Both the position numbers and the translations under genes were made by a program. From assembly GCA_900155495.1 (NCBI GenBank), contig FTLJ01001144.1:1-16736 (forward strand): a DNA stretch of 16,736 nucleotides. Direction: 5' to 3'. Every line of letters begins with the position of its first letter. Positions within the stretch are counted from its first letter, which is position 1. Origin of the DNA: Porogramme epimiltina (taxonomy: Eukaryota > Basidiomycota > Agaricomycetes > Polyporales > Polyporaceae). Shown piece after piece: positions 1 through 11,300 of the stretch. Below the pieces are notes generated by a model. The model saw nothing but the letters and a program-made list of their open reading frames with translations. It searched no databases and had not been told where the DNA came from.

Positions 1-3000
1 GCCTGGTGGCGGCGCGGCGGAGGGGAGGCGGGGGTGGAGGGGGCGGGGAGGGGGACCCAGCGCTGCAGGCGCGGCGGCGGGCGAAGGCGTCCGGGCGGGG
101 GCCGTGGGGAGCGGGGACGGACGGGGAGACGGACCTGGAGACGGACGGGGAGGGCGGGGGGGTGAGCGAGAGCGAGTACGAGGTGGCGAGCACGGTCGGC
201 CACACGCCGGGCGAGAGCACGCTGTTCCTGCCCGGCGACGCCGTCTTCTGGCTGCCGTATGCGCTCAGTGAGTCTCAGTCTCAATGCTTCTTCTCGGGTG
301 CTGACGGCGCTTGTGCTTCTAGCTCTGGTGTCGCGGTATCCGATCTACGACCTGATGCGGGACTATCTGACCCTGTCCTGGGCGCGCTTCTCCAAGGACG
401 TCCAGTCGCACACCCTCCAGATCTCCAAGATCCTCTCCCACCCCCCCCNNCCGCCCCCCGCCCCGGCGAGCTCGTCCGCCTCGATGCCTCCTCCGCCACC
501 CCCGCCTCCGCCGCAGAGACGAGCCTCGAGGTCGTCGCACGCTTCCCCGGCGGCCTCGACTTTGGCCGCGGCCTCGTCGACGTCAACTTCACCATGTGGC
601 CCCTCTTCAAGTGCCTCAACATCGACAACATCCTCACCATCTGCGAGGTAAATCCCTTCTATCATCTCCCTTCCCCGCGCATCGCTCACCCCGCTTCTCC
701 GCCTCGTGCCCCCCAGATCGCCCTCGCCCCGACAGGCCGCGTGCTGTTCTTCTCGCGCCACCCCGCCATGCTCGGTATCGCCGTCCTCACCATCAAGTAC
801 CTCGTCGAGCTCCGCGGCTGGAGCGGCGTCGCCCTCGCCTCCGTCCACTCCCGCGACGCCAAAATATACATCGAAGACCCCGGCCCGTGGATCATCGGTC
901 TCGCCACCGAGGCCCGCTACGCCGTCCGTCCCCCTTCAGAGGTCTGCGTCGTCGACCTGTGCGTGTGCCGTAATCCCCGCCGCTAGTGGTTATTTTTTTA
1001 TTGACCCGCGCCGCCCGCAGGGACATCAACTACCTAAACTGTGCGTCGCCGCCTCCGGGCGTCGTCTCGGTCAAGCAGCAGCGCGACCGTTACCGCCAAA
1101 AGCTGCTCGCAGCCTTCGAGCCCCACTACCACCCCGATCACTGCGTCCCCAGGTGAGTCGCGAGCCCTGCGCGTCCGCAGCGCGCATCTGTTCTGGTTCT
1201 GACGACGAGGGCGGCGGCTTCTAGTGAGTTCAAGGAGGCGTTCCCCGCGGGACGCTTCCGCCCGGTCTGCAAGATACAGGCGAAGCGCGGCGCGGCCTCC
1301 ACCGCGGTCGCGGACATGGTCAAGCCGCCCGAGTGGTGGCACTCGACGCGCATCATCCAGGCGTTCGACGCGGTGCTCACGGACAAGATGAAGCCGCCGT
1401 CGCTGCTGAAGCGCATCAGCTCGTTCGGGACGGTGCGCACGCCGCCGCGGCTGACGATCGCGGAGCAGCACATCCAGCTGTCGATCCGGAAGCGCGCGTC
1501 GGCGTTTGTGGACGCGCGCGACGACCTCGAGACGAAGATCGGGCGGCTGTCGCGCCGGCTGAACTTCCTGATGACCGAGTCGGACCTGTGGCGCGACAAG
1601 TTTGTGACGTTTGAGCAGTACGCGGAGAAGCTGAGCGTCGAGGCGAGCGACCTCCGCTCCAAGATCGGCCGGGAGCAGAAGGAGACGAAGCGGCTGTCGA
1701 GCATGATCACGCTCACGACGGCCGAGAAGACGAAGCTGCAGGACCGTGAGTGTTCGCTCTCTCGTCTCCATGGTTCATCATCTCCGCCAGAACCGCGACG
1801 CTCACCTGCGCGCCCGTCACAGAACTGCACGACACGGAGATGGCGCACAAGTCCGCGCTCGCCGAGCTCGAGCAGATGCGCGAGACGATGGAGCGCATGG
1901 AGGACGAGCGCGCGGAGATGATCGCCGAGGTCGAGGCGCAGATCGAGCGCGCGCTCGCGCACATGGCCGTCGACGCCGAGGACTCGGACTATGGCGGCTC
2001 GCGCCCGAGCAGCCGCATGTCGTCGCGCTCCGCGCCGAGCACGTACCGCCGCCCGACGGTGGCGGGCGCGGACGGGCCGCACGCGTTCCCGCCGCGCCCG
2101 CTGCGCTCGTTCAGCACCGAGTCGACGCTCGCGGAGTCGTTCGCGCACGGGGACGAGCTGCTCGTCAAGACGGAGCGCGCGACGGGCCCGCTGCTCGAGG
2201 AGGAGGAGCCTGAAGACGGTGGGCGCGCGAGCGGCGCGGAGAAGGGGGGCGAGAAGGAGAAGAAGAAGCGCTTCTCGGCTGGCGACGGGGACCCGCAGCA
2301 CGACGGCATGAAGGCCGTCGACGAGGGCATCAGCCAAAAGAGCGACAAGATCGCGCAGAAGGTGCTCCAGATCCAGCGCAAGGTGCGTCTTTTCCTTTGA
2401 GTTGATCCGTTTCACTGTGGTTGACGTGGGGTGTGTCTGCAGCTCGAGTCCGCGCTTGGCCCGGAGGCGTACCGCCGCTCGCTCGACAGCCAGCCGAGCG
2501 AGAGCGAGCTGTCCGAGTCGACGCAGCGGTTCCGCGCACGCCGCGCCCGCGCGGGGAGCAGGAGCAAGAAGACGAACGGGGCCGGCACCGGCCGCTCCAC
2601 GCCCATCCGCGGGAGCTCCGACCTCGCCTCCCCCAAGGCCGCCTCCATGTCGGACGCGAGCGAGTCCCGGACGGAGGTCGATCCCAAGGAGCAGCGCCAG
2701 CAGCAGCAGCAACAGCAACAACAGCAACCGCAGACCCGCCCCGCGCGCCCGCACGTCGTGACCGCGCAGCAGACGCTCGACCTTCCCGGGCTGCGCAAGA
2801 TCCCGTCCGCTGCGTCGATCTCGGCGATTTCCCCCGCTGCCACGGCGGCGGGGCGTACGGCGGCGTCACTGTCGCCGGCCACGCCCGCGCTGACACCCGG
2901 TGGGGCGAGCGCGGCGACGGACGACGAGGAGACGGACTTCCAGAGCGCGTACTCTGCGAGCCCGCGCGGGAGCTACGGGTCGCTCGAGCGCTTCGCGCCG

Positions 3001-3282
3001 CGCGCGGGGGCGTACGACACGGACGAGGAGCCGGCGACGGCGGGCACGCCGACCGCGGGGGTGAGCCCGCACCACCACCACCACCACCACCTCGACGAGT
3101 TTGGGGTCGTGCCGGCGGCGCAGCCGTACCTCCACCACCAACACCAGCACCAGCAGGTGGAGGCGAAGGCGCGCGAGCGCAACTTTAGCACGAGCACGGC
3201 GACGAACGCGCGCTACCACGGGCACCGGCTCCAGGCGCGCGGGAGCGAGGACACCGTCGGTGGGGCGGGCGGGCGGGCGTGA
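1..3282 (+). CDS. DENN-domain protein, putative Rab guanine-nucleotide exchange factor (5' partial)
   Basis: Seven exons are in the window: 1-267, 323-647, 717-958, 1021-1152, 1225-1745, 1823-2382 and 2443-3282 (stop TGA 3280-3282). All six introns are GT-AG (55, 69, 62, 72, 77, 60 nt). About 960 residues are visible; the start and the upstream DENN part lie off the left edge. A central DENN domain is seen at fragment residues about 70-275: LVSRYPIYDLMRDYLTLSW, then APTGRVLFFSRHPAMLG and IYIEDPGPWIIGL, the equivalents of the family's 'r.ilf.S' and 'P.pfiiG' blocks. A downstream DENN segment follows (VVDLDINYLN across the 959-1020 intron). Residues about 390-546 form a long heptad-rich coiled coil. 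The rest is low-complexity Ser/Pro/Gly sequence with poly-Gln and poly-His runs. By family knowledge such proteins activate Rab GTPases on membranes; the Rab target cannot be read here. The two Ns at 449-450 break the frame as deposited. Confidence 0.88.
441..465. other. Undetermined bases (NN) in a poly-C run, with a frame break
   Basis: A C homopolymer, two Ns at 449-450 and further C-rich sequence lie inside DENN exon 2. Codons before the Ns start at positions 1 mod 3 (ISKILSHP) and those after start at 0 mod 3 (APRPGELVRLDA). Both sides read as conserved DENN sequence and no GT or AG offers an intron. The real run therefore has one base more, or two fewer, than shown. This is most simply a sequencing or assembly defect, not a pseudogene lesion. 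Confidence 0.9.
2698..2727 (+). repeat. CAG/CAA tract encoding poly-Gln in the DENN tail
   Basis: Ten consecutive Gln codons, mixed CAG and CAA, follow an Arg codon in the last DENN exon. The tract lies in a Ser/Pro-rich, probably disordered region. Mixed codons make it less slippage-prone than a pure repeat. Confidence 0.9.
3070..3090 (+). repeat. CAC triplet tract encoding seven His
   Basis: Seven CAC codons lie in frame near the C terminus of the DENN protein. A second His/Gln-rich patch follows at about 3130-3160 (LHHQHQHQQ). The triplet is pure and so a likely length polymorphism. Confidence 0.9.
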
Positions 3283-3891
3283 GTGGAGGAGGGATCCGTT
3301 CGTTCGGCGTATTTATTCGTCTAGTTTATGCGTGGTCTGTCCGATAGACTCCCTCGACTCCGGCGCCGTCTTCCTCCTTACTCTCTCTTTCTTTCCCCTC
3401 TCTTCCTCTCTCTGTCCCTCAATCCCTCCCTCCCTTCAGTTCCGATTCATCTGTTAATATGATGATACCTCCATCCCCCCCACCGTCTCTTCCGCTCATC
3501 GTCTCTCCCTCCCGCCTGTACTGTCTGTCCAGTCCCACCGGTCCCCGTTCCCTCGCGTCTCGGCCCCTCCCCCTCCCCCTCTCACCTCGTTAAATTTCTC
3601 TCGTTCCCAGTCCCCGGTTCCATTCCCCTCGCGTTTGCTTATTCGACCGTCATTGCCCGACTCGACATTTGGCCGGATCCCACACCATCGTCCCCACCTC
3701 CCCCTACCACTGCAGGGTGGTGGTGGAAGCGGGTGGGCCCCGCAGCCGCGCCCCGGGGTGCGCGCGTGCGCGTAGAAGTTACTCGCTGCCGTCTTCCGTT
3801 TGTTTTTTGTTGTGTTTACGTGTGTTCCGTTCTCGTTCTATCGTATATCCAGTCTCGTGGTACATATGAGATTACAATCTAACAATACAGT

Positions 3892-3897
3892 TTTAAT
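3892..3897 (-). promoter_or_regulatory. Candidate VPS13 polyadenylation signal (ATTAAA)
   Basis: ATTAAA on the minus strand lies about 147 nt past the VPS13 stop codon. TGTA tetranucleotides follow it in the direction of transcription (minus strand of 3886-3889, 3873-3876 and 3861-3864). Fungal poly(A) signals are degenerate, so this is only a candidate. Confidence 0.3.
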
Positions 3898-3911
3898 GGC
3901 GTCTGCTAGAC

Positions 3912-3930
3912 GAGGTAGCTCTGCTACCTC
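3912..3930. other. Perfect inverted repeat / hairpin in the VPS13 3' UTR
   Basis: GAGGTAGC (3912-3919) and GCTACCTC (3923-3930) are exact reverse complements around a three-base TCT spacer. On the VPS13 transcript it would lie about 114-132 nt after the stop. No U-tract like a bacterial terminator follows. It could be a 3' UTR structure or chance. Confidence 0.55.
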
Positions 3931-4043
3931 AAGAAGAGGGAGTGGGGGGTTAGGGAACGTCCTTCGTTCGTAGCCACGGAGTTTCTGTGTGCACACACGC
4001 CTGGCACCAACTACCCCGGCGCTCGCGGCCCGCGGCCCGCAGC

Positions 4044-5304
4044 CTAGGAGTCCATCCGGCGGCGCGCGTTGAACGCCTTCACGACGGACGCGACCTGGCC
4101 GAAGAACCACGTCTGCGAGCTCTTGTCGGGAATGTAGACGAAGCGGTCGTGCGCGCGCCCGGCCTTGTGCGCGAACTTGATGCCTGTGTCCTCGATCGTG
4201 ACGCCCTGGACTTGCGTGAAGGGCAGCTCCCAGTCGAGCCGGAGCTTGTTCGACCAGAAGGAGAGCACCTTGGTCGTCGTCAGCAGCACGACGTTGTCGC
4301 CGCCTGGGAGGTCTGGGGAAAGGGAGGGGGGAAATCGTCAGAGGTCAGCGTGGCGAGATAGAGGGGGACGGCGGTGCTCACTGAGGTGCGCGACGTAGGT
4401 CTCTCCGCGGAATGCGCCGTGATCGAGATCCTTCATCCAGTATTGGCCGAGTGCTTCACGCTCTGAGAAGGGCTGCGAAGAGGTGTCAGCCGCATACACG
4501 AACACAAACAACTCCATGCCAACGTACCACGAGCACAGCGTCGGCGGGAACCAGACGAGGCTAGCGCAGACCCCTCAGTTAGAGGTAACGATTTTGTGGG
4601 ACGTAATGTAACACTCACCATGCGGACTCGGTCGCGAGCAGGGCTGTCAAAGACGGTGGTTGTGTTGCGGATTCCTATGAGGAAGTCGTGTCAGGAGAGC
4701 GCTTTCGTGGGCGTTGTGCGAGCGAGCCTACCTTCGCCGACGTTGGATGCCAAATCAAAGACACCGATGACCGGCTTCGTGACAGCGCTGCTTGACGCAT
4801 TAATTTATGTATGCGTCCGGAAGAACTTCCTGACACGCACCCAATCAGACCCTTGCCAACACCTTTGAAGAAACCCTTGGCGCCCTCAGACTCTGCACCC
4901 TCTATTGGCTTCAACTAGAGGTCCATGTGAGTGAGGTCAAGGAATGCGATAACTATGACTATGCACTCACGACTACGCCCTCCACACCGCTTACTACGCT
5001 GCTTGCAAAAGCTTCCGCACCTGCGGCGACGCCGTAGCTGTAAAGCGGTCAGTCACGTGGTCCTAAGAATGGGAAAATACATACATGGCGTGCCGCGGCC
5101 GGTTTCGCCTTTGCGTCATTCTCCTCCGAAGCTGGTACTCTGAGTCGAAAGTGGTCGCCGACAAGCCTGTACGACCGCACATGTCAGTGCAATGGCACTC
5201 CGGGCGAGTGAAGGCTTTTATCTACCTTTCCCAACACTGCTGGTGAATTTTGTGAAGCTGTCTGACAAGCCGAAGACAGTCTTCTTGACGAAACTTGCGG
5301 CACC
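4044..5304 (-). other. VPS13: VPS13 exons 38-46: ATG2_C-like helices and PH-like domain (residues 2886-3153)
   Basis: Exons: 5304-5226, 5166-5085, 5037-4971, 4914-4841, 4787-4732, 4674-4619, 4560-4528, 4472-4382, 4312-4044. The first part holds the conserved amphipathic-helix block shared with ATG2 (GAASFVKKTVFGLSDSF, FDSEYQLRRRMTQRRN, GAESEGAKGFFKGVGKGL, FDLASNVGEGIRNTTTVFD). This binds membranes or lipid droplets in the family. The last about 120 residues are the C-terminal PH-like domain (VVLLTTTKVLSFWSNKLRLD, then TGIKFAHKAGRAHDRFVYIP). Exons are tiny, 33-91 nt apart from the last (269 nt). The protein ends NARRRMDS. Confidence 0.95.
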
Positions 5305-8300
5305 CTATTGGTTGATCAGCGCTAGCACCTCGGGAAACTGAGGCTTTCGTACCTTGGCGATACCGATACCGATGTCTTTGTTGCCATGCATGACCACTCC
5401 GTTGAAAGGCTCGTAGAAGATATCCGCGACTCCAGAGCTGACATTGGTGAAGAGACCAACAGGGTTTCCAATGAAGTCCGCCGAGCCTAGGATGCGATAT
5501 AGCTGACGAAGCACCTCCTGGCGGTAATGATGAGTGATCCGCTCTTGGATGTCGGGGAGTGTGAGCCGCATGTCCTTGATGGCCAACGCGTTCATCTCGA
5601 GGGGCGCGTCGTTGACGTTCCCGACGGCCATAGTGATCGCGTTCAAGACCACGGCGAACGGATTGCGAAGGCTCAGCCTGAAATATCTTAGTAACTAGTT
5701 CTGGTGCATATGAGAGGATAGCTTACTTCTCTTCGCCGCTAACCCGCTCGGTGCGCATAAACGAAATTGCCAGCTTGATGGGCTGAAGCTCCAGGACCTC
5801 AAAGTAGACATCTTGACCCTGGGTGGTGCCGTGAGGCTCGGGAATTTCTTCGGGATGCTGGAGTAGAGTGCTGATTATAGAGTTAGCTGCTGTTCTTTGA
5901 GCTAGTATACAACGTCTTACTCTTCTTGGCCGACGTCCCACGACGCTCCCTTTAGCTTGGTGAGATCGTATACTGAGAACAGGAAGTCTTCGTCCGCTTC
6001 TACAGTAAGTGCTTGCAATAGGATTGAGCAGTACTTCACGAAGAAGACTCCGTGTTCTGTGCAGATATTGAGTACCCAAATATTTTCAACACTTCATCCA
6101 CTTGCCTTGGTCGTTTAACCAGATCACTGACGCCTGTACCGTCGGAAGTGCCGCGATCGACTTGGATTCCTGGGATATAAGTGTAGGCTGAAGGACGACA
6201 GGGAATAGCGCATCATGCAGCTGGTTGTCTATTTGAAGACTACCGCAGGATAGTGTGACCGATTGAGCCACAGGATTGCTCGAGTACTCGAATTTCAAAG
6301 CGTTGAGGGAAAGATAGACGACCTCCACCATCCGCTTGTTGACAAGCGAGACGCCAACTCCATGCAGTTCTAGCCCTATGGTCAGAACTGGTGCAGCAGT
6401 CTCTTGTACCACCTCGAATGCTTCTTGGCTGCTACTGACGGAATCCTGCCGGGCGAGCGACGCTGTGTTGCGACGTTTCGGTTTGTATAAACTGTGCTCT
6501 GCGACGTAGTTGCTGATCCGGAGAACCTGCTTGGGGCCATCGGCTCTGACGTCTAACGAGATGACTCGCGTGCCATGGTCGCTCTGAATCCCGTGATCAA
6601 CAATGCCACACGTTGATGAAGACGATTAAAACATACTGTGAACCTAAACGGCACGAGGTCACCAATCTCCATGATATCGACTTCTCGACGAGATCCTCTA
6701 TAGAAGAGGACGATTCTCTTATCTCGAGCGGCTGGCCTGTCCCATGTATAATCAAGGCTAGATCTCCGTGAGACGGTGTACGAGGGAGCCGGCGGAGCAC
6801 TGGGTCCAAGGTTGGTACGGTTTTGATCCTTCGGATACATCTCAGCGGCATGATTAGTTAGCTAAGCAATCGCTACTTACGGTTTGAGAGAACGTGAAGG
6901 AGTAGTCGCTGTCGTTCTCTATCTTGAAGGGATGGCCTTCTACAGCCTCATCCAGGAAAACAAAGATTGTAGGACCACCGATCTTCACATCAGCCTTCAT
7001 TAAGCGTATCTGTTGCCCATTCTCAGAGACCGGCAAGCGGAAATACACGGTGCCGATATCCTCCAAGTTGATTGGGGCAGACCTATAGGCACGATGAAAG
7101 GCAATTCTTTCAAACTTCTGTACACGTACCATTGTGCGTTAAGTCCCGGTATTGCAACCGTGAGCAGCTTTTCTTCGCCGACACGAAGGAACTGAAGTGG
7201 AAGACGCTCTCCTGACTCAATCGTAGAACGACCTCTTGGTGCTGACCCATGTTCTCTGAATGCGAGGGCTTGGGAGAAATTGTTCTTGATGATGAACCGG
7301 GGAGAGAGCGTAATGACTTTTGTGAGCTTGTACTTCCCGAGACCCTCTGTCCATGACAGGCCCGCATGGACTTCCTCCGCCCTCTGAGTTTGATGCAACA
7401 TAACGAGTCGGGTGTCCGCATTGGGAGCATCGAAGCTAACGCCCTGTGAAGCAAAGTTCAACCTTGAGAGCCTCCGTTACATGCCTCCCACATACCTGGG
7501 ACCAAGAGGATTCCCCGATCTTGAATGCAAAGTCCTTCCCGTTATCGTTGGGATGAGACAGCACTGTCGATATGTTGGTGAGATCGTGAAGTCTAGGAGT
7601 AGTGAAAAGTATGCTTACTGAATGGAATGGGCTTGGAAAGGATTTCTGTCCGAGCGACGTGAGCAAATCATTCAATAATCTCGAGTTTTCTCTTGATCCA
7701 TACCTGGCCTAGTGTCACCAGCTATGTCTACGGGTGCTCCAACACGAGTCGACCTCGATGGACGGATATAGAACGGCAGCCCCGTTTTGTTGAGCACAAT
7801 ATATGGTGTGTAGACCTGGACCTTGAAAGAGCCACCTGAGTCTGGGTAGTGCCTAAAGCTGGCGTCAGCCTAGATCATTAGGTGATCGGGATAGACATAC
7901 ACGTAGTTGAGTCTCAGATCTAGCTTGCGACCATTCGCGTCCCGTAGCACGAGCTTGCGTTCAACGTCGAAGTCAGAATTGCCATCAGTGTTGATGATGG
8001 CAAAGTCACTTGGCTTGAAGACTATTTCATCAGTGAACCAGAATCATAGAGTTAGTTAAAAGAAACAATAAGAATGGTGAATGGGGGAATGACCTGTGTC
8101 CTGCACCTGAATATTGAGCAAGATCAGATGCCCCAGTTCGACCGAATGGACCGGCATCACTCCTCCTTTCCGCAGGTAGCTCCGCCAATTTTGGTCAGTG
8201 TCTTTGTCGTAAATGCGATATTCTAGATTGTACGGCAGTAGGTTCTCGAGTTCTATCGGTGCTCTCAATTTTAGAGTAATCCTGGGAAGTTTTCTGTGGC

Positions 8301-11300
8301 TTCGTTAGCGCGTGCACGACTGAGAGGATGACTCCCATACCGAGATGTGATGTCATTCGCATCGGCCTCAGCCCATGCCTGAAATCGGAATGACGCTTCA
8401 TTTTGGTCGGTATGAGGGCACCGTAGGGTGAACCCTCGTTTCGCAATGAGGTCTTCCCAACGGACAGCCGGAGACCATTTGTACCCAAAGCCCTCTAGGA
8501 AGGTCATTGAGCACTAAAACCGAACGATTTAATTGGAGTACTGACGATCAGGCTGTACCCGAACCCGGCATTGATTGACAGCGTCGAGCGGAAGTGAATA
8601 GTCTTGGCCCGGGACTACGGGTTTACAACATCAGTAATTTTCCTTGTCCAATAAACCGAAGTGACGGACCTATCTTTTCAACGGCGTACACGGGTTGGCC
8701 AGTCTCGTCCACAAGTGTGAGCTCTAGTGGGTATAGCGTATGGTTCTCAACCTTGTACGTTGAGCGGAGTACGACCAACTTGACATTCCCTTGGACTTTG
8801 ACCTCACAGACCAAACGATGGGAATATTTCTCAGTGCGAGGGCGCAGTGAGAATGTGTATTCGCCCTCCCTGTCGACGGGCACGCTGCGGAGGTGCTCCC
8901 ACTGTTTCCCGACGATCTGCACGCCAATGCTATTGTGCCCGCTTGAGGATACATGCTGGTCACCGAAGTGAGGAATTGGATATCATCAGCAAGACTGAAC
9001 TCTCACCTCACGCATCGTCTTCCAGTCGTCGAACCTCCAGTCGATAGTCTTGCCAGCAGCAATCTGCTTTGCGTTGGTCTCCTTGTTAGTACCACTGCCC
9101 TCTGTATCAGACCAAATAAAGAGCGGGTATCCTGTGCGGTTCCAGATCCGGTAAGGGGCGTAACTTCCACGAGCCTTCTCGAGCATGCGCTCTCCTTCGG
9201 TACCGAGCATTGACATTGTGGATAATGCGAGTTCGACAAAGGTCATTGTGAGGTTGACGTCGAGCCTCTGGTTTGCGTTGATAGACATCTTCATGCCGCT
9301 GGTCGTCTCTCTTGCAATCTGCAGAGAATGATAAATGTTTTGGACCAAGACAGCCACCTAGGGTCACCTACTGATGCGGTAAACGTCCACGGATCGATCA
9401 CTGTACGAACAGTTCAAATGTCAACGTAACGAGATAGCCTCAGGGTCACGCACGAGGTTCCCAATGCGAGTTCGTTAGATTCCAGTAGCTGATGTGGACA
9501 GAGAGCGTGGAAGTAGCTTGAAGCTGACATAGAGTTAGAGAAGATGCACCACTCATGATTTAAATTTCGCTCACATCGCCCGACCAGTCCTTCGCTCCGA
9601 GGATGAAAGGTTTGACCCTGAGATGGAGGAGGGGTTGTTCGTGTAGATCGCCGATAAGAACGAGCCGGAACCCTTCAAAAGAGCCCTTGAACTGGAAATG
9701 ACTTATGAGTGTGTTTACCGAAACAAACACGATGCAAAACACACCTGCTCCTTGTTCATAACCACACGAGCATTTCCAAGGAGGGGTTGCGTGCGAGATG
9801 TCGTTGGCCTCGAGACCTTCCTCGACTGTAATGCAGGCCTGCTTAAAGACGTCGATGACCCTTGTTTGTCTTGCTCTGACGGCTGGCTAGAGTTGCCGTA
9901 CAGCTCTATAGCCTTGTTGACAATTCTCGTGATGAGCATAATATCACGATAAGATGCGCGGAAGACAATGGGCAGCGCGGTGATTTCAATACTGGTGGAT
10001 TGGTGAGCCTCGCCCGAACGGCTGTCGAGCGTGAAAGTGAAATCTAGATCATCTAGGAAGCGGACGCTCTCTGCAGGCTTGCCCATGCGGGTCAAGGACA
10101 TCCCGACGTGGTTCACGCTCACTGCAAACACGCCCTATTAACTTGGTCAGTCTCAGCCGCTAATGACGCCGTTTGAAACGAACCTGTTGCGAGACTAGCA
10201 GTTGCTTGACGGACAACCTGATTGCTTGGGTGTCCGCGACAGTATCATCCTCCAGAATGCTGACTGAGACATCGTGCAGATCGAACCTGAAGTCAAAGCT
10301 TCCGGAAGTTGGGGAGGTCTGCGCTTGCGGGCTCGTCACCGCCTCGGCCTCCTCAGTCGTCTGCTCCCCTTTGGCCGAAAAGGCGCTGGTGAAGAACTCA
10401 AGGAGGGCGATGACCGGATCGACAGCAAATATCACTTCCGGTGAGTCGACTGTAAGAATCGCAAGGCCCTGGCCGCTCGGCCCCCCTGACATGGTATATA
10501 GAAGCATGACCTGGTTCCTGTCGTGCTGTGCCGCAGGCATGATCTCTCGGAACTTCGAGTTTCCAGGACGGGTGTTGTTCATAGTCATCGACTTCAAGAT
10601 GATCTGGGCCTCGAGAGCGCCGTCCGACAGCATCTTTAGCCGGAGACTGTTGTCGCCTAGAGCGAACCTTGCGACCCCGTGCTCCTTGACGTCGGCTTGG
10701 GTTGATGCGCCCGCATCGTAAAGGTGGAGTTTGACCGCCCCGATGGTGACCACAAGGTCCACAGTGGTCCACGGCCGGGGCTCGCCGCCAGAAGGATGGC
10801 TTGAAAGTTCCGGCCGAAGGTCCACAGCTGCGGCCACCTCGGAAGTCGCACTTTGCGTCTTGGTCGCGGGGAGAGTAGGAGCGGGCGAGGGAAGTCCCGA
10901 AGGTGCGAGGTCGGTCTCGGCGACATCCGCGAAGACTTTAGGAATAGACTGTAGAAGTGCGATGACGAGACAATATTGTGTCTGTGTGAGGTGGAGGCGG
11001 ACGTCCGGGATCTTAATGGACACCTGATAAAGGTGATTAGTAATACCACAAAGGCGGGTCTGTGAAATAATACCTGAGTCGCGGGAATGTCTACGTCTTT
11101 CGACCGGTCGATGTCGCCCTTCTGAATAACCTCGGCGTTAATATCAATGTCGTCAACAATCTTGAGTTCTGCTGGTTCGCCATCGTAGTACAGTCGTGAC
11201 GCGAGCTGTATTCCGTGGAGACCCGCGGTGGTGCAGTTGTCATTGGCATCGTACGAGTTATGGGCTTTCAGGGAACCCAGCCGGAGGGTTATGACATCCA

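Larger units (their letters stand above)
3283..4043. other. Convergent intergenic region: DENN and VPS13 3' UTRs
   Basis: No gene is seen in these 761 bases. Roughly 3345-3620 is strongly pyrimidine-rich on the + strand, with CTCT and CCCT runs. At 3757-3773 there is an alternating purine-pyrimidine GC stretch. The + strand then becomes T-rich (3795-3845), a plausible site for DENN transcript ending. No AATAAA occurs on the + strand. On the minus strand, downstream of the VPS13 stop, are a hairpin (3912-3930) and an ATTAAA (3892-3897). The transcripts may overlap, but the UTR limits cannot be read from sequence. Confidence 0.6.
6106..9691 (-). other. VPS13: VPS13 exons 19-34: VAB adaptor-binding domain region (residues 1751-2683)
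   Basis: Exons: 9691-9575, 9523-9454, 9400-9372, 9318-9007, 8955-8670, 8614-8546, 8494-8341, 8293-8094, 8021-7901, 7852-7704, 7645-7619, 7563-7496, 7443-7130, 7082-6881, 6840-6637, 6583-6106. Six repeat units each show the Asn typical of VAB repeats: YRIWNRTGYPLFIW (Asn about 1882), YKVENHTLYPLEL (1997), IELENLLPYNLEYRIYD (2113), YIVLNKTGLPFYI (2224), FIIKNNFSQALAF (2338) and FKIENDSDYSFTF (2445). The VAB domain recruits VPS13 to organelles through Pro-x-Pro motifs of adaptors; these Asn residues are the conserved sites. Exon 28 could instead start at 7858, adding two residues. Two micro-exons (29 and 27 nt) fall here. Confidence 0.93.

Noticed and set aside
1138..2754. A 538-codon open frame on the minus strand, opposite the DENN gene
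   Set aside because: It is composed of Arg/Leu/Ala-rich sequence without any domain and covers conserved DENN and coiled-coil coding exons with three introns. In such GC-rich sequence stop codons are rare, so long antisense frames arise by chance.
3070..3090. His tag or vector-derived sequence
   Set aside because: The seven CAC codons lie in a native low-complexity tail, with further His/Gln-rich sequence nearby and no vector sequence around.
3912..3930. Bacterial-style intrinsic terminator
   Set aside because: There is a hairpin but no following T-run on either strand, and the genes are plainly eukaryotic.
6086..6412. Minus-strand frame ending at a TGA, suggesting a VPS13 premature stop or pseudogene
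   Set aside because: The TGA lies inside the GC-AG intron 34; splicing restores the conserved frame exactly.
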